From NCBI RefSeq assembly GCF_033558715.1, contig NZ_CP114606.1, positions 1,922,001 through 1,986,000 of the forward strand: DNA of 64,000 nucleotides. The letters run 5' to 3'. Source of the stretch: Acinetobacter sp. YWS30-1. GTDB lineage: Bacteria; Pseudomonadota; Gammaproteobacteria; Pseudomonadales; Moraxellaceae. The translations under genes were made by a program, and so were the position numbers. The notes beneath the pieces are model-generated. The model was not told where the DNA came from, did no database searches, and worked only from the letters and a program-made list of their open reading frames with translations. Below are positions 8,215 to 16,699 of the stretch, piece by piece; position 1 is the stretch's first letter; every line of letters begins with the position of its first letter.

Positions 8215-8899
8215 GTACTTTTCTTGCTGCTTGCACACTTAGCCAGCAACCATTTTTTATTCTTAATAACTGCCCTGTTTAGGATTTAAGACTTCAGTCT
8301 AATTTGAGTTAGCAAAGCCCTAATATGACATATATATTTTCTATCTAAAATAAAGAGAGCTACGCTAATTATTCGAATATCAAATCGATAAATTGATCGC
8401 TTTTACGTCTCAATATATCCATAATCAATAAAAATACCAACTATTATATATGGAAATATAATCACAGGAAATATTCTTTAAAAATCTATAAAGGCTAAAA
8501 TTCCGATTCCAATTTCTCGTCTTTACGCAAATCCATATAGATTTCGATTAAAGACCATACAATAACCAGTGCTAAAAGAAGCATTGAGAACATGAAAGCT
8601 GTAATATACGTCATAGGTTTCAATCTCAGAGAGAAAATGACCAGAAAATAGAAAAGACACTATTTCTTCTTTTCTTCGACAAAAGTCTAATAACTAAAAT
8701 TTGTGCTGGATAGTCATTTTTTCATCATTTTAAGACTTATTTTATATAAGATGATATTTCCTAAGGATTATTAAGTATTTATTTATATCTTTCAGGTCTT
8801 AAAAAACTATTTAATATACATTTTTAATTTTGGATTTTTTATATTATTAATGAATTTTAATTAAAGCCTATTGACTGTGAATAAGAACAGGAAGAAATT
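8215..8899. other. Long AT-rich intergenic stretch
   Basis: Between the tRNA promoter and the acyltransferase leader, only a 39-codon minus-strand ORF (8495-8614) has any coding look. The rest is AT-rich and shows no repeat, tRNA or strong hairpin that I can support. Confidence 0.5.
8495..8614 (-). CDS. Possible small membrane protein, 39 aa
   Basis: The ORF encodes one hydrophobic segment (about residues 8-26, ALVIVWSLIEIY at its end) followed by a charged tail DLRKDEKLESEF, the usual design of a single-span microprotein with its C terminus in the cytoplasm. A GAGA stretch lies about nine bases upstream of the ATG; an internal ATG at codon 8 is also possible. No family is recognised. Confidence 0.5.
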   Translation of the reverse strand: MTYITAFMFSMLLLALVIVWSLIEIYMDLRKDEKLESEF

Positions 8900-8944
8900 A
8901 TGCAGTTCATACCGTTAGCTCTTATTTCTTTCTACTTATGCTAA
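8900..8944 (+). CDS. 14-codon leader ORF overlapping the acyltransferase start
   Basis: ATG 8900 follows a good AGGAAG ribosome site and opens a 14-residue hydrophobic peptide (MQFIPLALISFYLC) whose TAA overlaps the next gene's ATG region (stop at 8942, start at 8938). The acyltransferase itself has no Shine-Dalgarno site near its start, so its translation probably depends on ribosomes ending this leader. The peptide may have no function of its own. Confidence 0.55.
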   Translation: MQFIPLALISFYLC

Positions 8945-9492
8945 ACAAATTTATTGGCGAATCTGCATTTAAACTTGCCGGTTGGCAATATCATGTCGAA
9001 CCCGATGTACTCGAAGATAAACAGGTCATTGTCGGATTTGAACATACATCCATGATGGATGCAGTTCTATCTTTGGCGCTCTTTAAGATGTATGACATCA
9101 AAATTCATACCCTGATCAAGAAAGAACTGTTCAAAGGCCCAATGAAACCAATTCTGGAAGCCATGGGTGGTATCGCGGTCGACCGTAAAGCCAATAAAGA
9201 TATTGTCAGTATAATGGTTGAACATTTTCAGAATAATGAAAAATTCAATCTGGTGATCGCACCTGAAGCCACCCGTGCCAAAAATGGTGAAGCACGTAAA
9301 CCGATCCGTACCGGTTTCTGGCATATTGCCAAAGCTGCCAATGTGCCAATTGTGCTGATGTACGCCAATTCCAAGACCAAGCAAGGCGGGATTTTTGGCA
9401 AAATCTACCCGACTGATCTCGCGCATGATCTGGCTTTAATCAAGCAGCTCTATAAAGAGAATGTTGGTCTGGATATCATTATCCCGGAATAA
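8938..9492 (+). CDS. PlsC-family acyltransferase (1-acylglycerol-3-phosphate acyltransferase-like), 184 aa
   Basis: The HX4D catalytic motif is HTSMMD (His36, Asp41). The second conserved block is APEATR at 108-113, equivalent to the EGTR motif with Ala for Gly, and a GGIAVDR block (77-83) matches the substrate-binding region. The family transfers acyl chains to lysophosphatidate or related lipids at the inner membrane. At 184 residues it is shorter than PlsC (about 240) and lacks an N-terminal membrane span, resembling the short PlsC-like proteins common in Acinetobacter; the substrate is not certain. Translation is probably coupled to the 14-codon leader. Confidence 0.85.
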   Translation: MLNKFIGESAFKLAGWQYHVEPDVLEDKQVIVGFEHTSMMDAVLSLALFKMYDIKIHTLIKKELFKGPMKPILEAMGGIAVDRKANKDIVSIMVEHFQNNEKFNLVIAPEATRAKNGEARKPIRTGFWHIAKAANVPIVLMYANSKTKQGGIFGKIYPTDLAHDLALIKQLYKENVGLDIIIPE

Positions 9493-9501
9493 ACTTTCCA
9501 T

Positions 9502-9537
9502 AAAAGGGCTTGAGAATAATGTTTCACCTGCCCTTTT
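9502..9537 (+). terminator. Possible terminator after the acyltransferase
   Basis: AAAAGGGC and GCCCTTTT pair across a 20-base loop and end in a T-run. The large loop makes it a weak call. Confidence 0.4.
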
Positions 9538-9658
9538 ATTATTTAGGCATTTTCTCAGCAAACATTTTCTTAAGTTTTTATTTACATTTATTGCTTTGCC
9601 TTTCTATTTTATTGCCTATTTTTTTGGCATTATCATTAAATCTCAAATCCAGACTCTT

Positions 9659-9686
9659 TTTTCAAAAAAAGAGCTTATGGTAGAAT
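9659..9686 (+). promoter_or_regulatory. Candidate yebC promoter
   Basis: TTTTCA and TAGAAT are 16 bases apart, with TGG directly before the -10 (extended -10). It lies 50 bases upstream of the yebC start. Confidence 0.45.
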
Positions 9687-9735
9687 CGGCGCAATTCGAT
9701 AGGCATACAGCCAATCTACAAGGAGCATATTTCGC

Positions 9736-10485
9736 ATGGCGGGTCATTCCAAGTGGGCCAATATTAAGCATCGTAAAGCAAAACAAGATGCCAGTCGTGG
9801 TAAGTTGTTTACCAAGTACATTCGTGAATTAACAACTGCTGCTAAACTCGGTGGCGCTGATGCGGGTAGTAATCCTCGTCTACGTGCTGTTGTAGAAAAA
9901 GCATTATCTGTAAACATGACACGTGATGTGATCAATCGCGCGATTCAGCGTGGTGCCGGTGGTGAAGATAACGACGATCTGAAAGAAGTAACCTATGAAG
10001 GTTATGGCGTAGGCGGCGTTGCGGTTATTGTTGAAACCATGACAGATAACCTGAACCGTACGGTTCCTGATGTACGTCACTGCTTTACTAAAACTGATGG
10101 TAACCTCGGTACCAACGGTTCAGTATCCTTCCTATTCACTAAACGTGGCGAAATTACTTTTGAAGATGTGTCTTTAGAAGATCAAATCATGGAAGTGGCG
10201 CTTGAAGCGGGTGCTGAAGACATCGAAGTGGATGAAGATGAAATCCTGGTGATCACTACGCCTGAAAGCTTCGGTACAGTACAAGATGCTTTAGCTGCTG
10301 CAGGTTTAAAATCTGATAACGCTGAAGTGGTGATGAGCCCGTCTACCAAAGCTGAAATCACAGATATCGACCAAGCGAAAAAAATCATGAAAATGATCGA
10401 TATGCTTGAAGACCTAGACGATGTTCAAAACGTTTATACCAACGTTGAATTCTCTGATGAAGTTTTAGCGCAACTCGATGCCTAA
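9736..10485 (+). CDS. yebC: YebC/PmpR family protein, 249 aa
   Basis: The protein opens with the family signature [18 protein letters not shown] and has the normal three-domain length. [13 protein letters not shown] and the FTKRGEITF block are typical. The family was described as DNA-binding regulators and, more recently, YebC proteins were shown to help ribosomes through proline-rich stretches; which role dominates here cannot be read from sequence. ATG 9736 has AAGGAG about ten bases upstream. The gene stands alone between a promoter and a terminator. Confidence 0.96.
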   Translation: MAGHSKWANIKHRKAKQDASRGKLFTKYIRELTTAAKLGGADAGSNPRLRAVVEKALSVNMTRDVINRAIQRGAGGEDNDDLKEVTYEGYGVGGVAVIVETMTDNLNRTVPDVRHCFTKTDGNLGTNGSVSFLFTKRGEITFEDVSLEDQIMEVALEAGAEDIEVDEDEILVITTPESFGTVQDALAAAGLKSDNAEVVMSPSTKAEITDIDQAKKIMKMIDMLEDLDDVQNVYTNVEFSDEVLAQLDA

Positions 10486-10500
10486 TCTTCTATGAGATCA

Positions 10501-10527
10501 AAACGCACCTTCGGGTGCGTTTTTTAT
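10501..10527 (+). terminator. yebC terminator
   Basis: AAACGCACC-TTCG-GGTGCGTTT, a nine-pair stem with a UUCG-type tetraloop and a T-run, 15 bases after the stop. Confidence 0.9.
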
Positions 10528-10551
10528 ATGTGTTAAAAAATGCCTGGAATT

Positions 10552-11022
10552 TTAAACCTTATTTAAAAGACCACTACAGTTAAAAACATTATATTCCTTG
10601 ATCACAAAGCTGGAATGCAGTGCTACGACATGCTCGATCTTGCCGATTCGGCTTAATAGAATCTGACTATAATTTTCCATATCACGTGCCACAACTTCGA
10701 CAATAAAATCCGCAGACTGTCCTGTCACCAGGAAAGCATTAATGACTTCCGGAATATTTTCTAATTCTTCTAAAAATTTGGCAAAAGTATCGCTATCATG
10801 CTTGCTTAAGGAAACCTGCAACAGCACATGCAGACTAAAGCCCAATTTTTGATAATTAATCTCGCGCTTCAAGCCACTGATAATATTATGATCGATCAAA
10901 TGCTTGATCCTGCGGTGTACCGAACTCACAGATAAATTTACTCTCTCCGAGAGTTCATTCAGATTGACATCTTCATGGGTCAAAATTTCAAGAATGTGCT
11001 TATCAAAACGATCTAATTCCAT
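10552..11022 (-). CDS. Lrp/AsnC family transcriptional regulator, 156 aa
   Basis: An N-terminal winged HTH (LDRFDKHILEILTHEDVNLN then LSERVNLSVSSVHRRIKHL) is followed by the RAM/AsnC ligand domain (about 65-150; the VTGQSADFIVEVVARDMENY block is typical). Such proteins form octamers that bind amino acids and control their metabolism or export. It faces the repeat-protein gene across a 363-base divergent spacer and could regulate it, but nothing in the sequence proves that. Confidence 0.9.
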   Translation of the reverse strand: MELDRFDKHILEILTHEDVNLNELSERVNLSVSSVHRRIKHLIDHNIISGLKREINYQKLGFSLHVLLQVSLSKHDSDTFAKFLEELENIPEVINAFLVTGQSADFIVEVVARDMENYSQILLSRIGKIEHVVALHSSFVIKEYNVFNCSGLLNKV

Positions 11023-11385
11023 CTTTAATCTCTTGCCATTTTATTCAAATACATCATTGTTTTGCTGATAGTATTGATAAATTTTTCATAAATTACCAGT
11101 TATTTGAAAAAAAATGCCAGACCCATCTCAATGACCAGTTTTAAACCATGTTTATGGTCATTCGTCGTATAAAACGAATTTTCGATAAACGTCTCTTTTT
11201 AAATAAATCATTCTTATTTATCACTAAACTATTTATGAATAAATACTATGACGCTGATAACTGGATTTTCAAAGCATGATTAATCCAACTTAGATTTACA
11301 CTTGTATAGAAATTGAATAAGAATTGAGCGGTTTATCTAAAACACACAACAAACATAACAAGATAAAAATTCGCAAGGAACGGTT
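11023..11385. other. Divergent regulatory spacer
   Basis: This 363-base AT-rich spacer lies between the divergent Lrp-type gene and the repeat-protein gene and must hold both promoters. No confident -35/-10 pair or operator could be chosen. Confidence 0.4.
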
Positions 11386-13059
11386 ATGGCTTTTAGTATT
11401 CTTAGTTCAATTAAAACTAAACTCAGTCCAGTGCTCACGACAGAGATACAAAATACGAGTTTACTTGGTGGTTTATTGGGTGGCAGTCTTTCTGGCATTA
11501 TTGGTTCTATTACAGGTTCTACCCCCTCTGCCCCTTCCCTGGATTCTCTCTTAAACAGCCTGCTTTCTGGCAAAAGTTTAAATTCCAGTTCCCTCACTGA
11601 TTTAATTAGCCAATTTACAGGCTCAAATGCTTCTCAACTAGATATCAACAGTTTAATTAGCCAATTAACGAAAGCCAATGGTGGCGGTTTTGACATAGGT
11701 TCAATCAGCAATCTGCTTGGCAGTTTAATGGGTGGTAATACATCAACCCTGGATTTAAATGCAGTTATCAAATTGGTCAGCGGATTGATGGGTGGCAGTG
11801 CTGGCAATGTAGACCTCGGTAAAATTGCTGAACTGGCTGGCAACTTATTGCAAGGTGGCGACCTTGATCTTACCCAAATCACTCAACTGCTGAGTGGCCT
11901 GATTGGAGGTACTGGTGGTCTTGGTGGAACAGACATTGGTGCCATCGTCGGTATCGTCAGTGGTCTCATTCAAGGTGGTGATATTGATATCGCACAAATT
12001 GCTGAACTGGTTAGTGGCTTAATTGGTGGTTCTGGCGGACTTGGCGATGTAGATATTGGTCAAATTGCCAATCTAGTCGGTGGTCTCATCAGTGGCAATG
12101 CCGCTAGTGATCTCGACATCGGTGCAATTGTTGACTTGATCAGCGGATTGATCGGTGGCTCAACAGGTAGTTTAGATACCAGTTCAGTCAATCTGTTAGC
12201 CAGTAACCTAATGAGCAATGCAAGCAGTGACCTTGATATCGGTGCTATTACCAATTTGCTCAGTGGTCTAATCAGCAATTCAGGCAATATCGATACGGGC
12301 ACCATTGCGCAAACTGTAACGCAAAGCCTGATGCCACTGCTTGCATCGATTGATACAGGTAACTCATCCATTGATATGGAGCAGCTTACCCAAGTTTTAC
12401 CAACAGTGGTTGGTAGTGTGACTACATTGGTATCTGCAATCAGTTCTGCAGGTTCAGGTAATGTGCCAGACACCATCGCAGATGTACTAAAAGGCATCAA
12501 TCCACTGTTGAATCTATTAGCGAATAGTGACGTTCTTGATGCTGATCAGGCAGAAATCGTGAATTCTCTTTACGATGTCTTGAATGGCGTACAAGTGGTG
12601 CTGGATTTTGTGAATAACCCATTACTGCTCACCTTATCCAGCGACCTCAACAATGTGATTACAGCACTAAAACCAGTGATTGCGCTGATTGATAGCGAAG
12701 GTCAATTCTCGGATCTTCTGGATGGTGTTCAGTTTCCTGAAATTGGCGACCTGCTCGGGTCACTCGGTTCTGGCGTGCCAAGCTTAGAGGGTTTAGGTCT
12801 GGATGCATTCACGGATAGTCTTGGCAATTTAGTCGGTAATAACTCGTCCCTACAACTGCCTGATCTGAGCGAATTGATTTCCGGCATTAGTAATACTGAT
12901 ACGGCTACGAATATCAGCATTACTGAAATCCTCCCAACCATTAAAGAAACTATTACCAATATCTCAAGTGGTAGTTCCCTGCCGAAGTTTGACTTTAGCT
13001 CACTGCTCAGTGGCTTCAGTAAAACAAGTGATATTGATCAAACCAGCCCTTGGAGTTAA
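11386..13059 (+). CDS. Gly/Leu/Asp-rich repeat protein of unknown function, 557 aa
   Basis: The N-terminal 84 residues are Ser/Leu/Gly-rich. From about residue 85 to 318 there are twelve degenerate units of 17-22 residues with the pattern hydrophobic-Asp-hydrophobic-Gly-x-Ile, then Leu-x-Ser-Gly-Leu-Ile-Gly-Gly. The remaining 240 residues are less regular but still rich in Leu, Asp, Asn and Ser. I see no signal peptide, lipobox, membrane span, Cys residue or RTX nonapeptide. GGAA precedes ATG 11386 and a terminator follows, so it is a one-gene unit. The regular design suggests a solenoid or fibre-like structural protein, perhaps exported without a classical signal. Function is unknown. Confidence 0.85.
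   Translation: MAFSILSSIKTKLSPVLTTEIQNTSLLGGLLGGSLSGIIGSITGSTPSAPSLDSLLNSLLSGKSLNSSSLTDLISQFTGSNASQLDINSLISQLTKANGGGFDIGSISNLLGSLMGGNTSTLDLNAVIKLVSGLMGGSAGNVDLGKIAELAGNLLQGGDLDLTQITQLLSGLIGGTGGLGGTDIGAIVGIVSGLIQGGDIDIAQIAELVSGLIGGSGGLGDVDIGQIANLVGGLISGNAASDLDIGAIVDLISGLIGGSTGSLDTSSVNLLASNLMSNASSDLDIGAITNLLSGLISNSGNIDTGTIAQTVTQSLMPLLASIDTGNSSIDMEQLTQVLPTVVGSVTTLVSAISSAGSGNVPDTIADVLKGINPLLNLLANSDVLDADQAEIVNSLYDVLNGVQVVLDFVNNPLLLTLSSDLNNVITALKPVIALIDSEGQFSDLLDGVQFPEIGDLLGSLGSGVPSLEGLGLDAFTDSLGNLVGNNSSLQLPDLSELISGISNTDTATNISITEILPTIKETITNISSGSSLPKFDFSSLLSGFSKTSDIDQTSPWS
11638..12300 (+). repeat. Twelve tandem 17-22 codon repeats inside the repeat protein
   Basis: Unit starts, marked by the conserved Asp, fall at residues 86, 103, 123, 143, 161, 183, 201, 223, 244, 264, 284 and 303. 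The best copies read like DIGAIVDLISGLIGG. The DNA copies have diverged, so this is old duplication kept by selection on the protein rather than recent slippage. Confidence 0.8.
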
Positions 13060-13071
13060 TTCTAATCTCAT

Positions 13072-13100
13072 AAAAAAAAGCGCTTTATGCGCGTTTTTTT
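13072..13100 (+). terminator. Terminator of the repeat-protein gene
   Basis: GCGC-TTTAT-GCGC preceded by A8 and followed by a T-run. It lies between convergent genes and can serve both strands. Confidence 0.75.
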
Positions 13101-13115
13101 ATTTCATTTTTAATT

Positions 13116-13880
13116 TTATACACCGCGCCAATCAACACGGGCATTGCGCTCATTACGATACATCTTTTGAATATATTGCCCTAATGGCAACTCAGCCAGA
13201 TGACTTTGATATTCCCGGTATTCATCCGACATCGATTCAAAGCTTTCCCTCTCCCACGGCGTTCCCGGAATAGCCAATAGAGGGGCCAGAATCGAACAAA
13301 CCGCAATATCGGCCAGAGAGAAACGCGAACCGACGAGATAAGGTCCTTCTTTTTCCATACGGATCTGATTAAGCTGCTCAACCGAATCCTTGATAAATTG
13401 TTTGGACTGTTCCAGTGTTTCTTCAGTCAAGGCATAACCCTTGGTCAAAATGGTTTTTAGCAATGGCTTGGAGAATTTTTCAAACTGGCGCAGATAGCCT
13501 TTTTCTCCAATCAGAATATCCATCGATTCATGGTCATGCGATAAAGCCTGAGCCAGCATCCAGCGACGCACATGGCGGCCTAATTCCTGGGTGATTTCAT
13601 CAATATCTAGTGCCTGCTGACGCAAGCTTGCTTCTGCAGGTAGCAGACGGTGTTCAGGATATTGCTCATCCAGATATAGAGCGATTTTGGTCGAATCCGC
13701 AATCCACCGTTCCTGATCACGCAGAATCGGTAAACGGTTTTGTCCAGTTTTCAGGCGGGCAAAGGCACGATGGGCACCCGGCATGAGGTTTTGCGCGACA
13801 TATTCCAGCTCTTTGTAATCCAGCATCCAGCGTGCCTTTTCACAAAAATGAGAAAGTGGAAACTGGTATAAGATGCGCAT
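13116..13880 (-). CDS. Glutathione S-transferase family protein, 254 aa
   Basis: Residues 1-77 form the thioredoxin-like GST N domain: YQFPLSHFCEKARWML gives the active-site loop (Ser/Cys near 9-13), and RLPILRD with IADSTKIALYLDEQYP supplies the cis-Pro and the glutathione-binding Ser. The C-terminal helical domain ends with the GSRFSLADIAVCSIL signature near 210-225. At 254 residues it is slightly longer than the usual 200-230. It is likely a cytosolic conjugation or reductase enzyme; the substrate is unknown. It stands alone, convergent with the repeat-protein gene. Confidence 0.9.
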   Translation of the reverse strand: MRILYQFPLSHFCEKARWMLDYKELEYVAQNLMPGAHRAFARLKTGQNRLPILRDQERWIADSTKIALYLDEQYPEHRLLPAEASLRQQALDIDEITQELGRHVRRWMLAQALSHDHESMDILIGEKGYLRQFEKFSKPLLKTILTKGYALTEETLEQSKQFIKDSVEQLNQIRMEKEGPYLVGSRFSLADIAVCSILAPLLAIPGTPWERESFESMSDEYREYQSHLAELPLGQYIQKMYRNERNARVDWRGV

Positions 13881-14261
13881 AAATTCTCCATGCTTGTTTT
13901 TAGGTTAGATCGCATTAAAACCATCTAATTTAGTCGGATACTTTAGTCACCCCAGACTGGAAATACAATGAACTTTTTATTCAAAATAAAGATGTTGCTT
14001 ATTCAACACGGCGATGAGTATTTTTATACATTTTTTTGTCTTGATTATCTATAAAGCAGATATGCACTGCTTTAAAAACATCTATTAAAATTAAGAAATT
14101 ATTCAAAATCTATTTAATTTTAATCAGTTACTATATTCCAAATTTATAAGAATCTAGCAGTTTTTATCTTAAAGAGCTTTTTTTATAAGCTTTGCAAAAG
14201 CAATTGCTTAATTACATAAAGCTTTCGCTGTAACGTTTTGGCATCGATTTAGGATGTCATT
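13881..14261. other. Spacer upstream of the sulfur operon
   Basis: This 381-base AT-rich divergent spacer must contain the promoter of the seven-gene operon that follows. A 28-codon ORF (13968-14054) is present but unconvincing. No CysB-type or other operator could be identified by eye. Confidence 0.4.
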
Positions 14262-15464
14262 ATGTCTCGTTTAACTTCTGAAAAAGTTCATATCATCGAA
14301 AATGATCTCGACGCGATTAATGCTGCTTATCAGGTTGCAGACTTTGCCCTGGAAGGCCGTAATCAGCGTGATCAGCAACGTCTATTACCTTTTGCTGAGA
14401 TTGACCTGTTCAGCCAGAAAGGCCTGGGCGGCATGCGTATTCCGAAACAGTACGGCGGTGCATTTGTTGCCAATAAAACCCTGGCTCATGTATTCCGGAT
14501 TATTAATAAGGCTGACTCAAGTGTCGGGCAAATTCCGCAGAACCAGATCGCATTACTCAACATGATCGAGATCATGGGCACAGAAGAACAAAAACAGTTT
14601 ATTTATAACGGAATTCTAAAAGGTAAGCGTCTGGCGAATGGCGGTCCAGAGCGCAATACCAAAGATACCAAGACGCTTGCCACCACTTTAACATTTGAAA
14701 ATGGCCGCTATTTTGTGGATGGCGAGAAATTCTATTCAACTGGTAGTAGCTTCGCGCACTGGTTAGCGATTAAAGCGATTCATCCAGAAGGCCATGTAGT
14801 ACTAACCATTGTCGACCGCAATGCTGAAGGTGTGGAAGTGATCGACAATTGGAATGGCTTTGGTCAACGCACGACTTCGAGTGGTACCGTCAAACTTCAG
14901 CATGTCGAAGTTGATCCGCTATTGATTTTTGATGAGCGTCTGTTAGGAAATCAACCAAGCTACCGCGGTGCCTATTCCCAATTGATGCAGGTCGCGATTG
15001 ATGTCGGCATTGCCGAAGCTGCTTTTGCCGATACGCTGACTGCCGTACAAAAAGCACGTCCAATTGTCGATGCTCAAGTCGAAAAAGCCAGCTTAGAACA
15101 TTATACCCTGCAGGAAGTTGGCAAATCTTCTGTGCTGCTCGATGCCGCGATTTTGCTGCTGGATGAAGCCGCTGAATATCTGGATGAACTGGATCAGCTG
15201 GAATCTGTGACTGATGAGCAGGCAGCCAAAGCCTCAATTCTAGTGGCTGAAGCCAAGGTCTATGCCAACGATGCTGCGCTACATATCTCGGAAAAATTAC
15301 TGGAATTGGGTGGAAGTCGCTCCAGCCTCAGTCAGCACAATCTGGATCAGCATTGGCGTAATGCCCGTGTGCATACCTTGCATGACCCGATCCGCTGGAA
15401 GCTGCATGCACTTGGGGATTATTACCTAAATCATAAACTCCCTGCCCGCCACGCCTGGATTTAA
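14262..15464 (+). CDS. SfnB-like flavin-dependent sulfur-acquisition oxidoreductase (paralogue 1), 400 aa
   Basis: The protein has the acyl-CoA dehydrogenase fold shared by DszC/SfnB-type monooxygenases: an N-terminal helical domain with LGGMRIPKQYGGAFV (about 50-65), a middle beta domain with DGEKFYSTGSSFAHW (about 160-175) and FGQRTTSSGTV, and a C-terminal helical domain ending WRNARVHTLHDPIRWK. These enzymes use reduced flavin and oxygen to cleave sulfur from organic compounds, or desaturate a related substrate. It is the first gene of an operon and pairs with a close paralogue 11 bases downstream. The organosulfur substrate is not deducible. Confidence 0.85.
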   Translation: MSRLTSEKVHIIENDLDAINAAYQVADFALEGRNQRDQQRLLPFAEIDLFSQKGLGGMRIPKQYGGAFVANKTLAHVFRIINKADSSVGQIPQNQIALLNMIEIMGTEEQKQFIYNGILKGKRLANGGPERNTKDTKTLATTLTFENGRYFVDGEKFYSTGSSFAHWLAIKAIHPEGHVVLTIVDRNAEGVEVIDNWNGFGQRTTSSGTVKLQHVEVDPLLIFDERLLGNQPSYRGAYSQLMQVAIDVGIAEAAFADTLTAVQKARPIVDAQVEKASLEHYTLQEVGKSSVLLDAAILLLDEAAEYLDELDQLESVTDEQAAKASILVAEAKVYANDAALHISEKLLELGGSRSSLSQHNLDQHWRNARVHTLHDPIRWKLHALGDYYLNHKLPARHAWI

Positions 15465-15475
15465 GGATATTTGCC

Positions 15476-16699
15476 ATGACTTCATTTCAAAACATTAGTC
15501 CATTGCAGTCAGAACAGCTGGCACATGCGCACATCATCAAATCTGATGAAGAAGCACTAGAAATTGCCCATAATCTGGCAGAGCAGTTCAAGATTAATTC
15601 AGTACAACGTGATGCTGAACGTATTCTGCCTTTCGAAGAAATCGAGGCTTATAGCCAGTCCGGACTCTGGGCGATTACTGTACCTAAAGAATATGGTGGT
15701 GCAGAAGTGTCTAGCTATACGGTGGCACAAGTCATTGCCCTAATGAGCGGTGTGGATGGATCAATCGGTCAGATTCCGCAAAACCATTTCTATGGTCTGG
15801 AAATCCTGCGCAATAACGGCACGGAGGAACAAAAACAGAAACTCTATGCCGAAGTCTTAAAAGGTGCTCGTTTTGGTAATGCCCTAGCTGAATTCAAGAC
15901 CAAGACTGCTGCACAGCGCCAAACTGCGATTCGCAAAACCGAGCAAGGTTATGTCATTAACGGCGAAAAATTCTATTGCACCGGCAGCCTGTTTGCGCAC
16001 CGCATTCCGACACTGGTCGTGGATGAAAGCGAGCAGCAATTCTTGGCCTTTGTCCCACGTGACAGTGAAGGTCTCACCTTGATTGATGACTGGAGCGGTT
16101 TTGGCCAGCGTACCACTGGCAGCGGCACGGTGAAATTCGACAACGTGCAGGTGCTTGAGGAAGATGTGGTACGTTTTGATACGGCCTATTCCCGCCCAAC
16201 CATTTCCGGTCCTTTCGCACAATTGCTACATGCCTCCATTGAAACCGGCATTGCCCGTGCTGCATTTGAGGAAACCTTGGACCGTGTACGTCAGGCGCGT
16301 CCGTGGATTGATTCTGGTGTGGACAAGGCCACCGATGATCCGCTGACCAAACTTGAACTGGGCCGTGTGGTAGCTGATGTGCGTGCTTCTGAAGTGTTAC
16401 TCAAACAGGCCGCACGTTCTGTTGATGCCGCCAAGGTTGCTCCGACTGAGGTCAGTGTTGCCAAAGCCTCTCTAGATGTAGCCAAAGTGCGTGCACACAG
16501 TTCTGAAACCGCATTAAAAGCATCATCGAAGCTGATTGAACTGGCTGGCAGTCGTGGTAGCCAGCGCGAAGATGGCTTAGACCGCTTCTGGCGTAATGCC
16601 CGCGTGCATACCCTGCATGATGCTTCACGATGGAAATACTATTTTATCGCCAATTATTTGCTGAATGGTGTTCTGCCTCCACGCCGGGGGACATTGTAA
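15476..16699 (+). CDS. SfnB-family sulfur-acquisition oxidoreductase (paralogue 2), 407 aa
   Basis: It shares all landmarks of its upstream paralogue: LWAITVPKEYGGAEVS, GSIGQIPQNHFYGLEIL, NGEKFYCTGSLFAHRIP, GFGQRTTGSGTV and the closing WRNARVHTLHDASRWKY. Two adjacent but diverged copies suggest different substrates or a hetero-oligomer. The stop codon overlaps the next gene's ATG (TAATG), so the three oxidoreductases are probably made together. Flavin reduced by a separate reductase would be needed; no reductase gene is in this operon. Confidence 0.87.
   Translation: MTSFQNISPLQSEQLAHAHIIKSDEEALEIAHNLAEQFKINSVQRDAERILPFEEIEAYSQSGLWAITVPKEYGGAEVSSYTVAQVIALMSGVDGSIGQIPQNHFYGLEILRNNGTEEQKQKLYAEVLKGARFGNALAEFKTKTAAQRQTAIRKTEQGYVINGEKFYCTGSLFAHRIPTLVVDESEQQFLAFVPRDSEGLTLIDDWSGFGQRTTGSGTVKFDNVQVLEEDVVRFDTAYSRPTISGPFAQLLHASIETGIARAAFEETLDRVRQARPWIDSGVDKATDDPLTKLELGRVVADVRASEVLLKQAARSVDAAKVAPTEVSVAKASLDVAKVRAHSSETALKASSKLIELAGSRGSQREDGLDRFWRNARVHTLHDASRWKYYFIANYLLNGVLPPRRGTL

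Noticed and set aside
9461..9832. 123-codon ORF between the acyltransferase and yebC
   Set aside because: It crosses the yebC promoter and start in another frame and has low-complexity hydrophobic content; judged a shadow.
11634..12959. Long minus-strand ORFs opposite the repeat protein
   Set aside because: They are antisense shadows of the repetitive coding sequence and have no ribosome sites.
13968..14054. 28-codon ORF with GGAAA upstream in the sulfur operon spacer
   Set aside because: Composition is AT-driven and no terminator or membrane pattern supports it.
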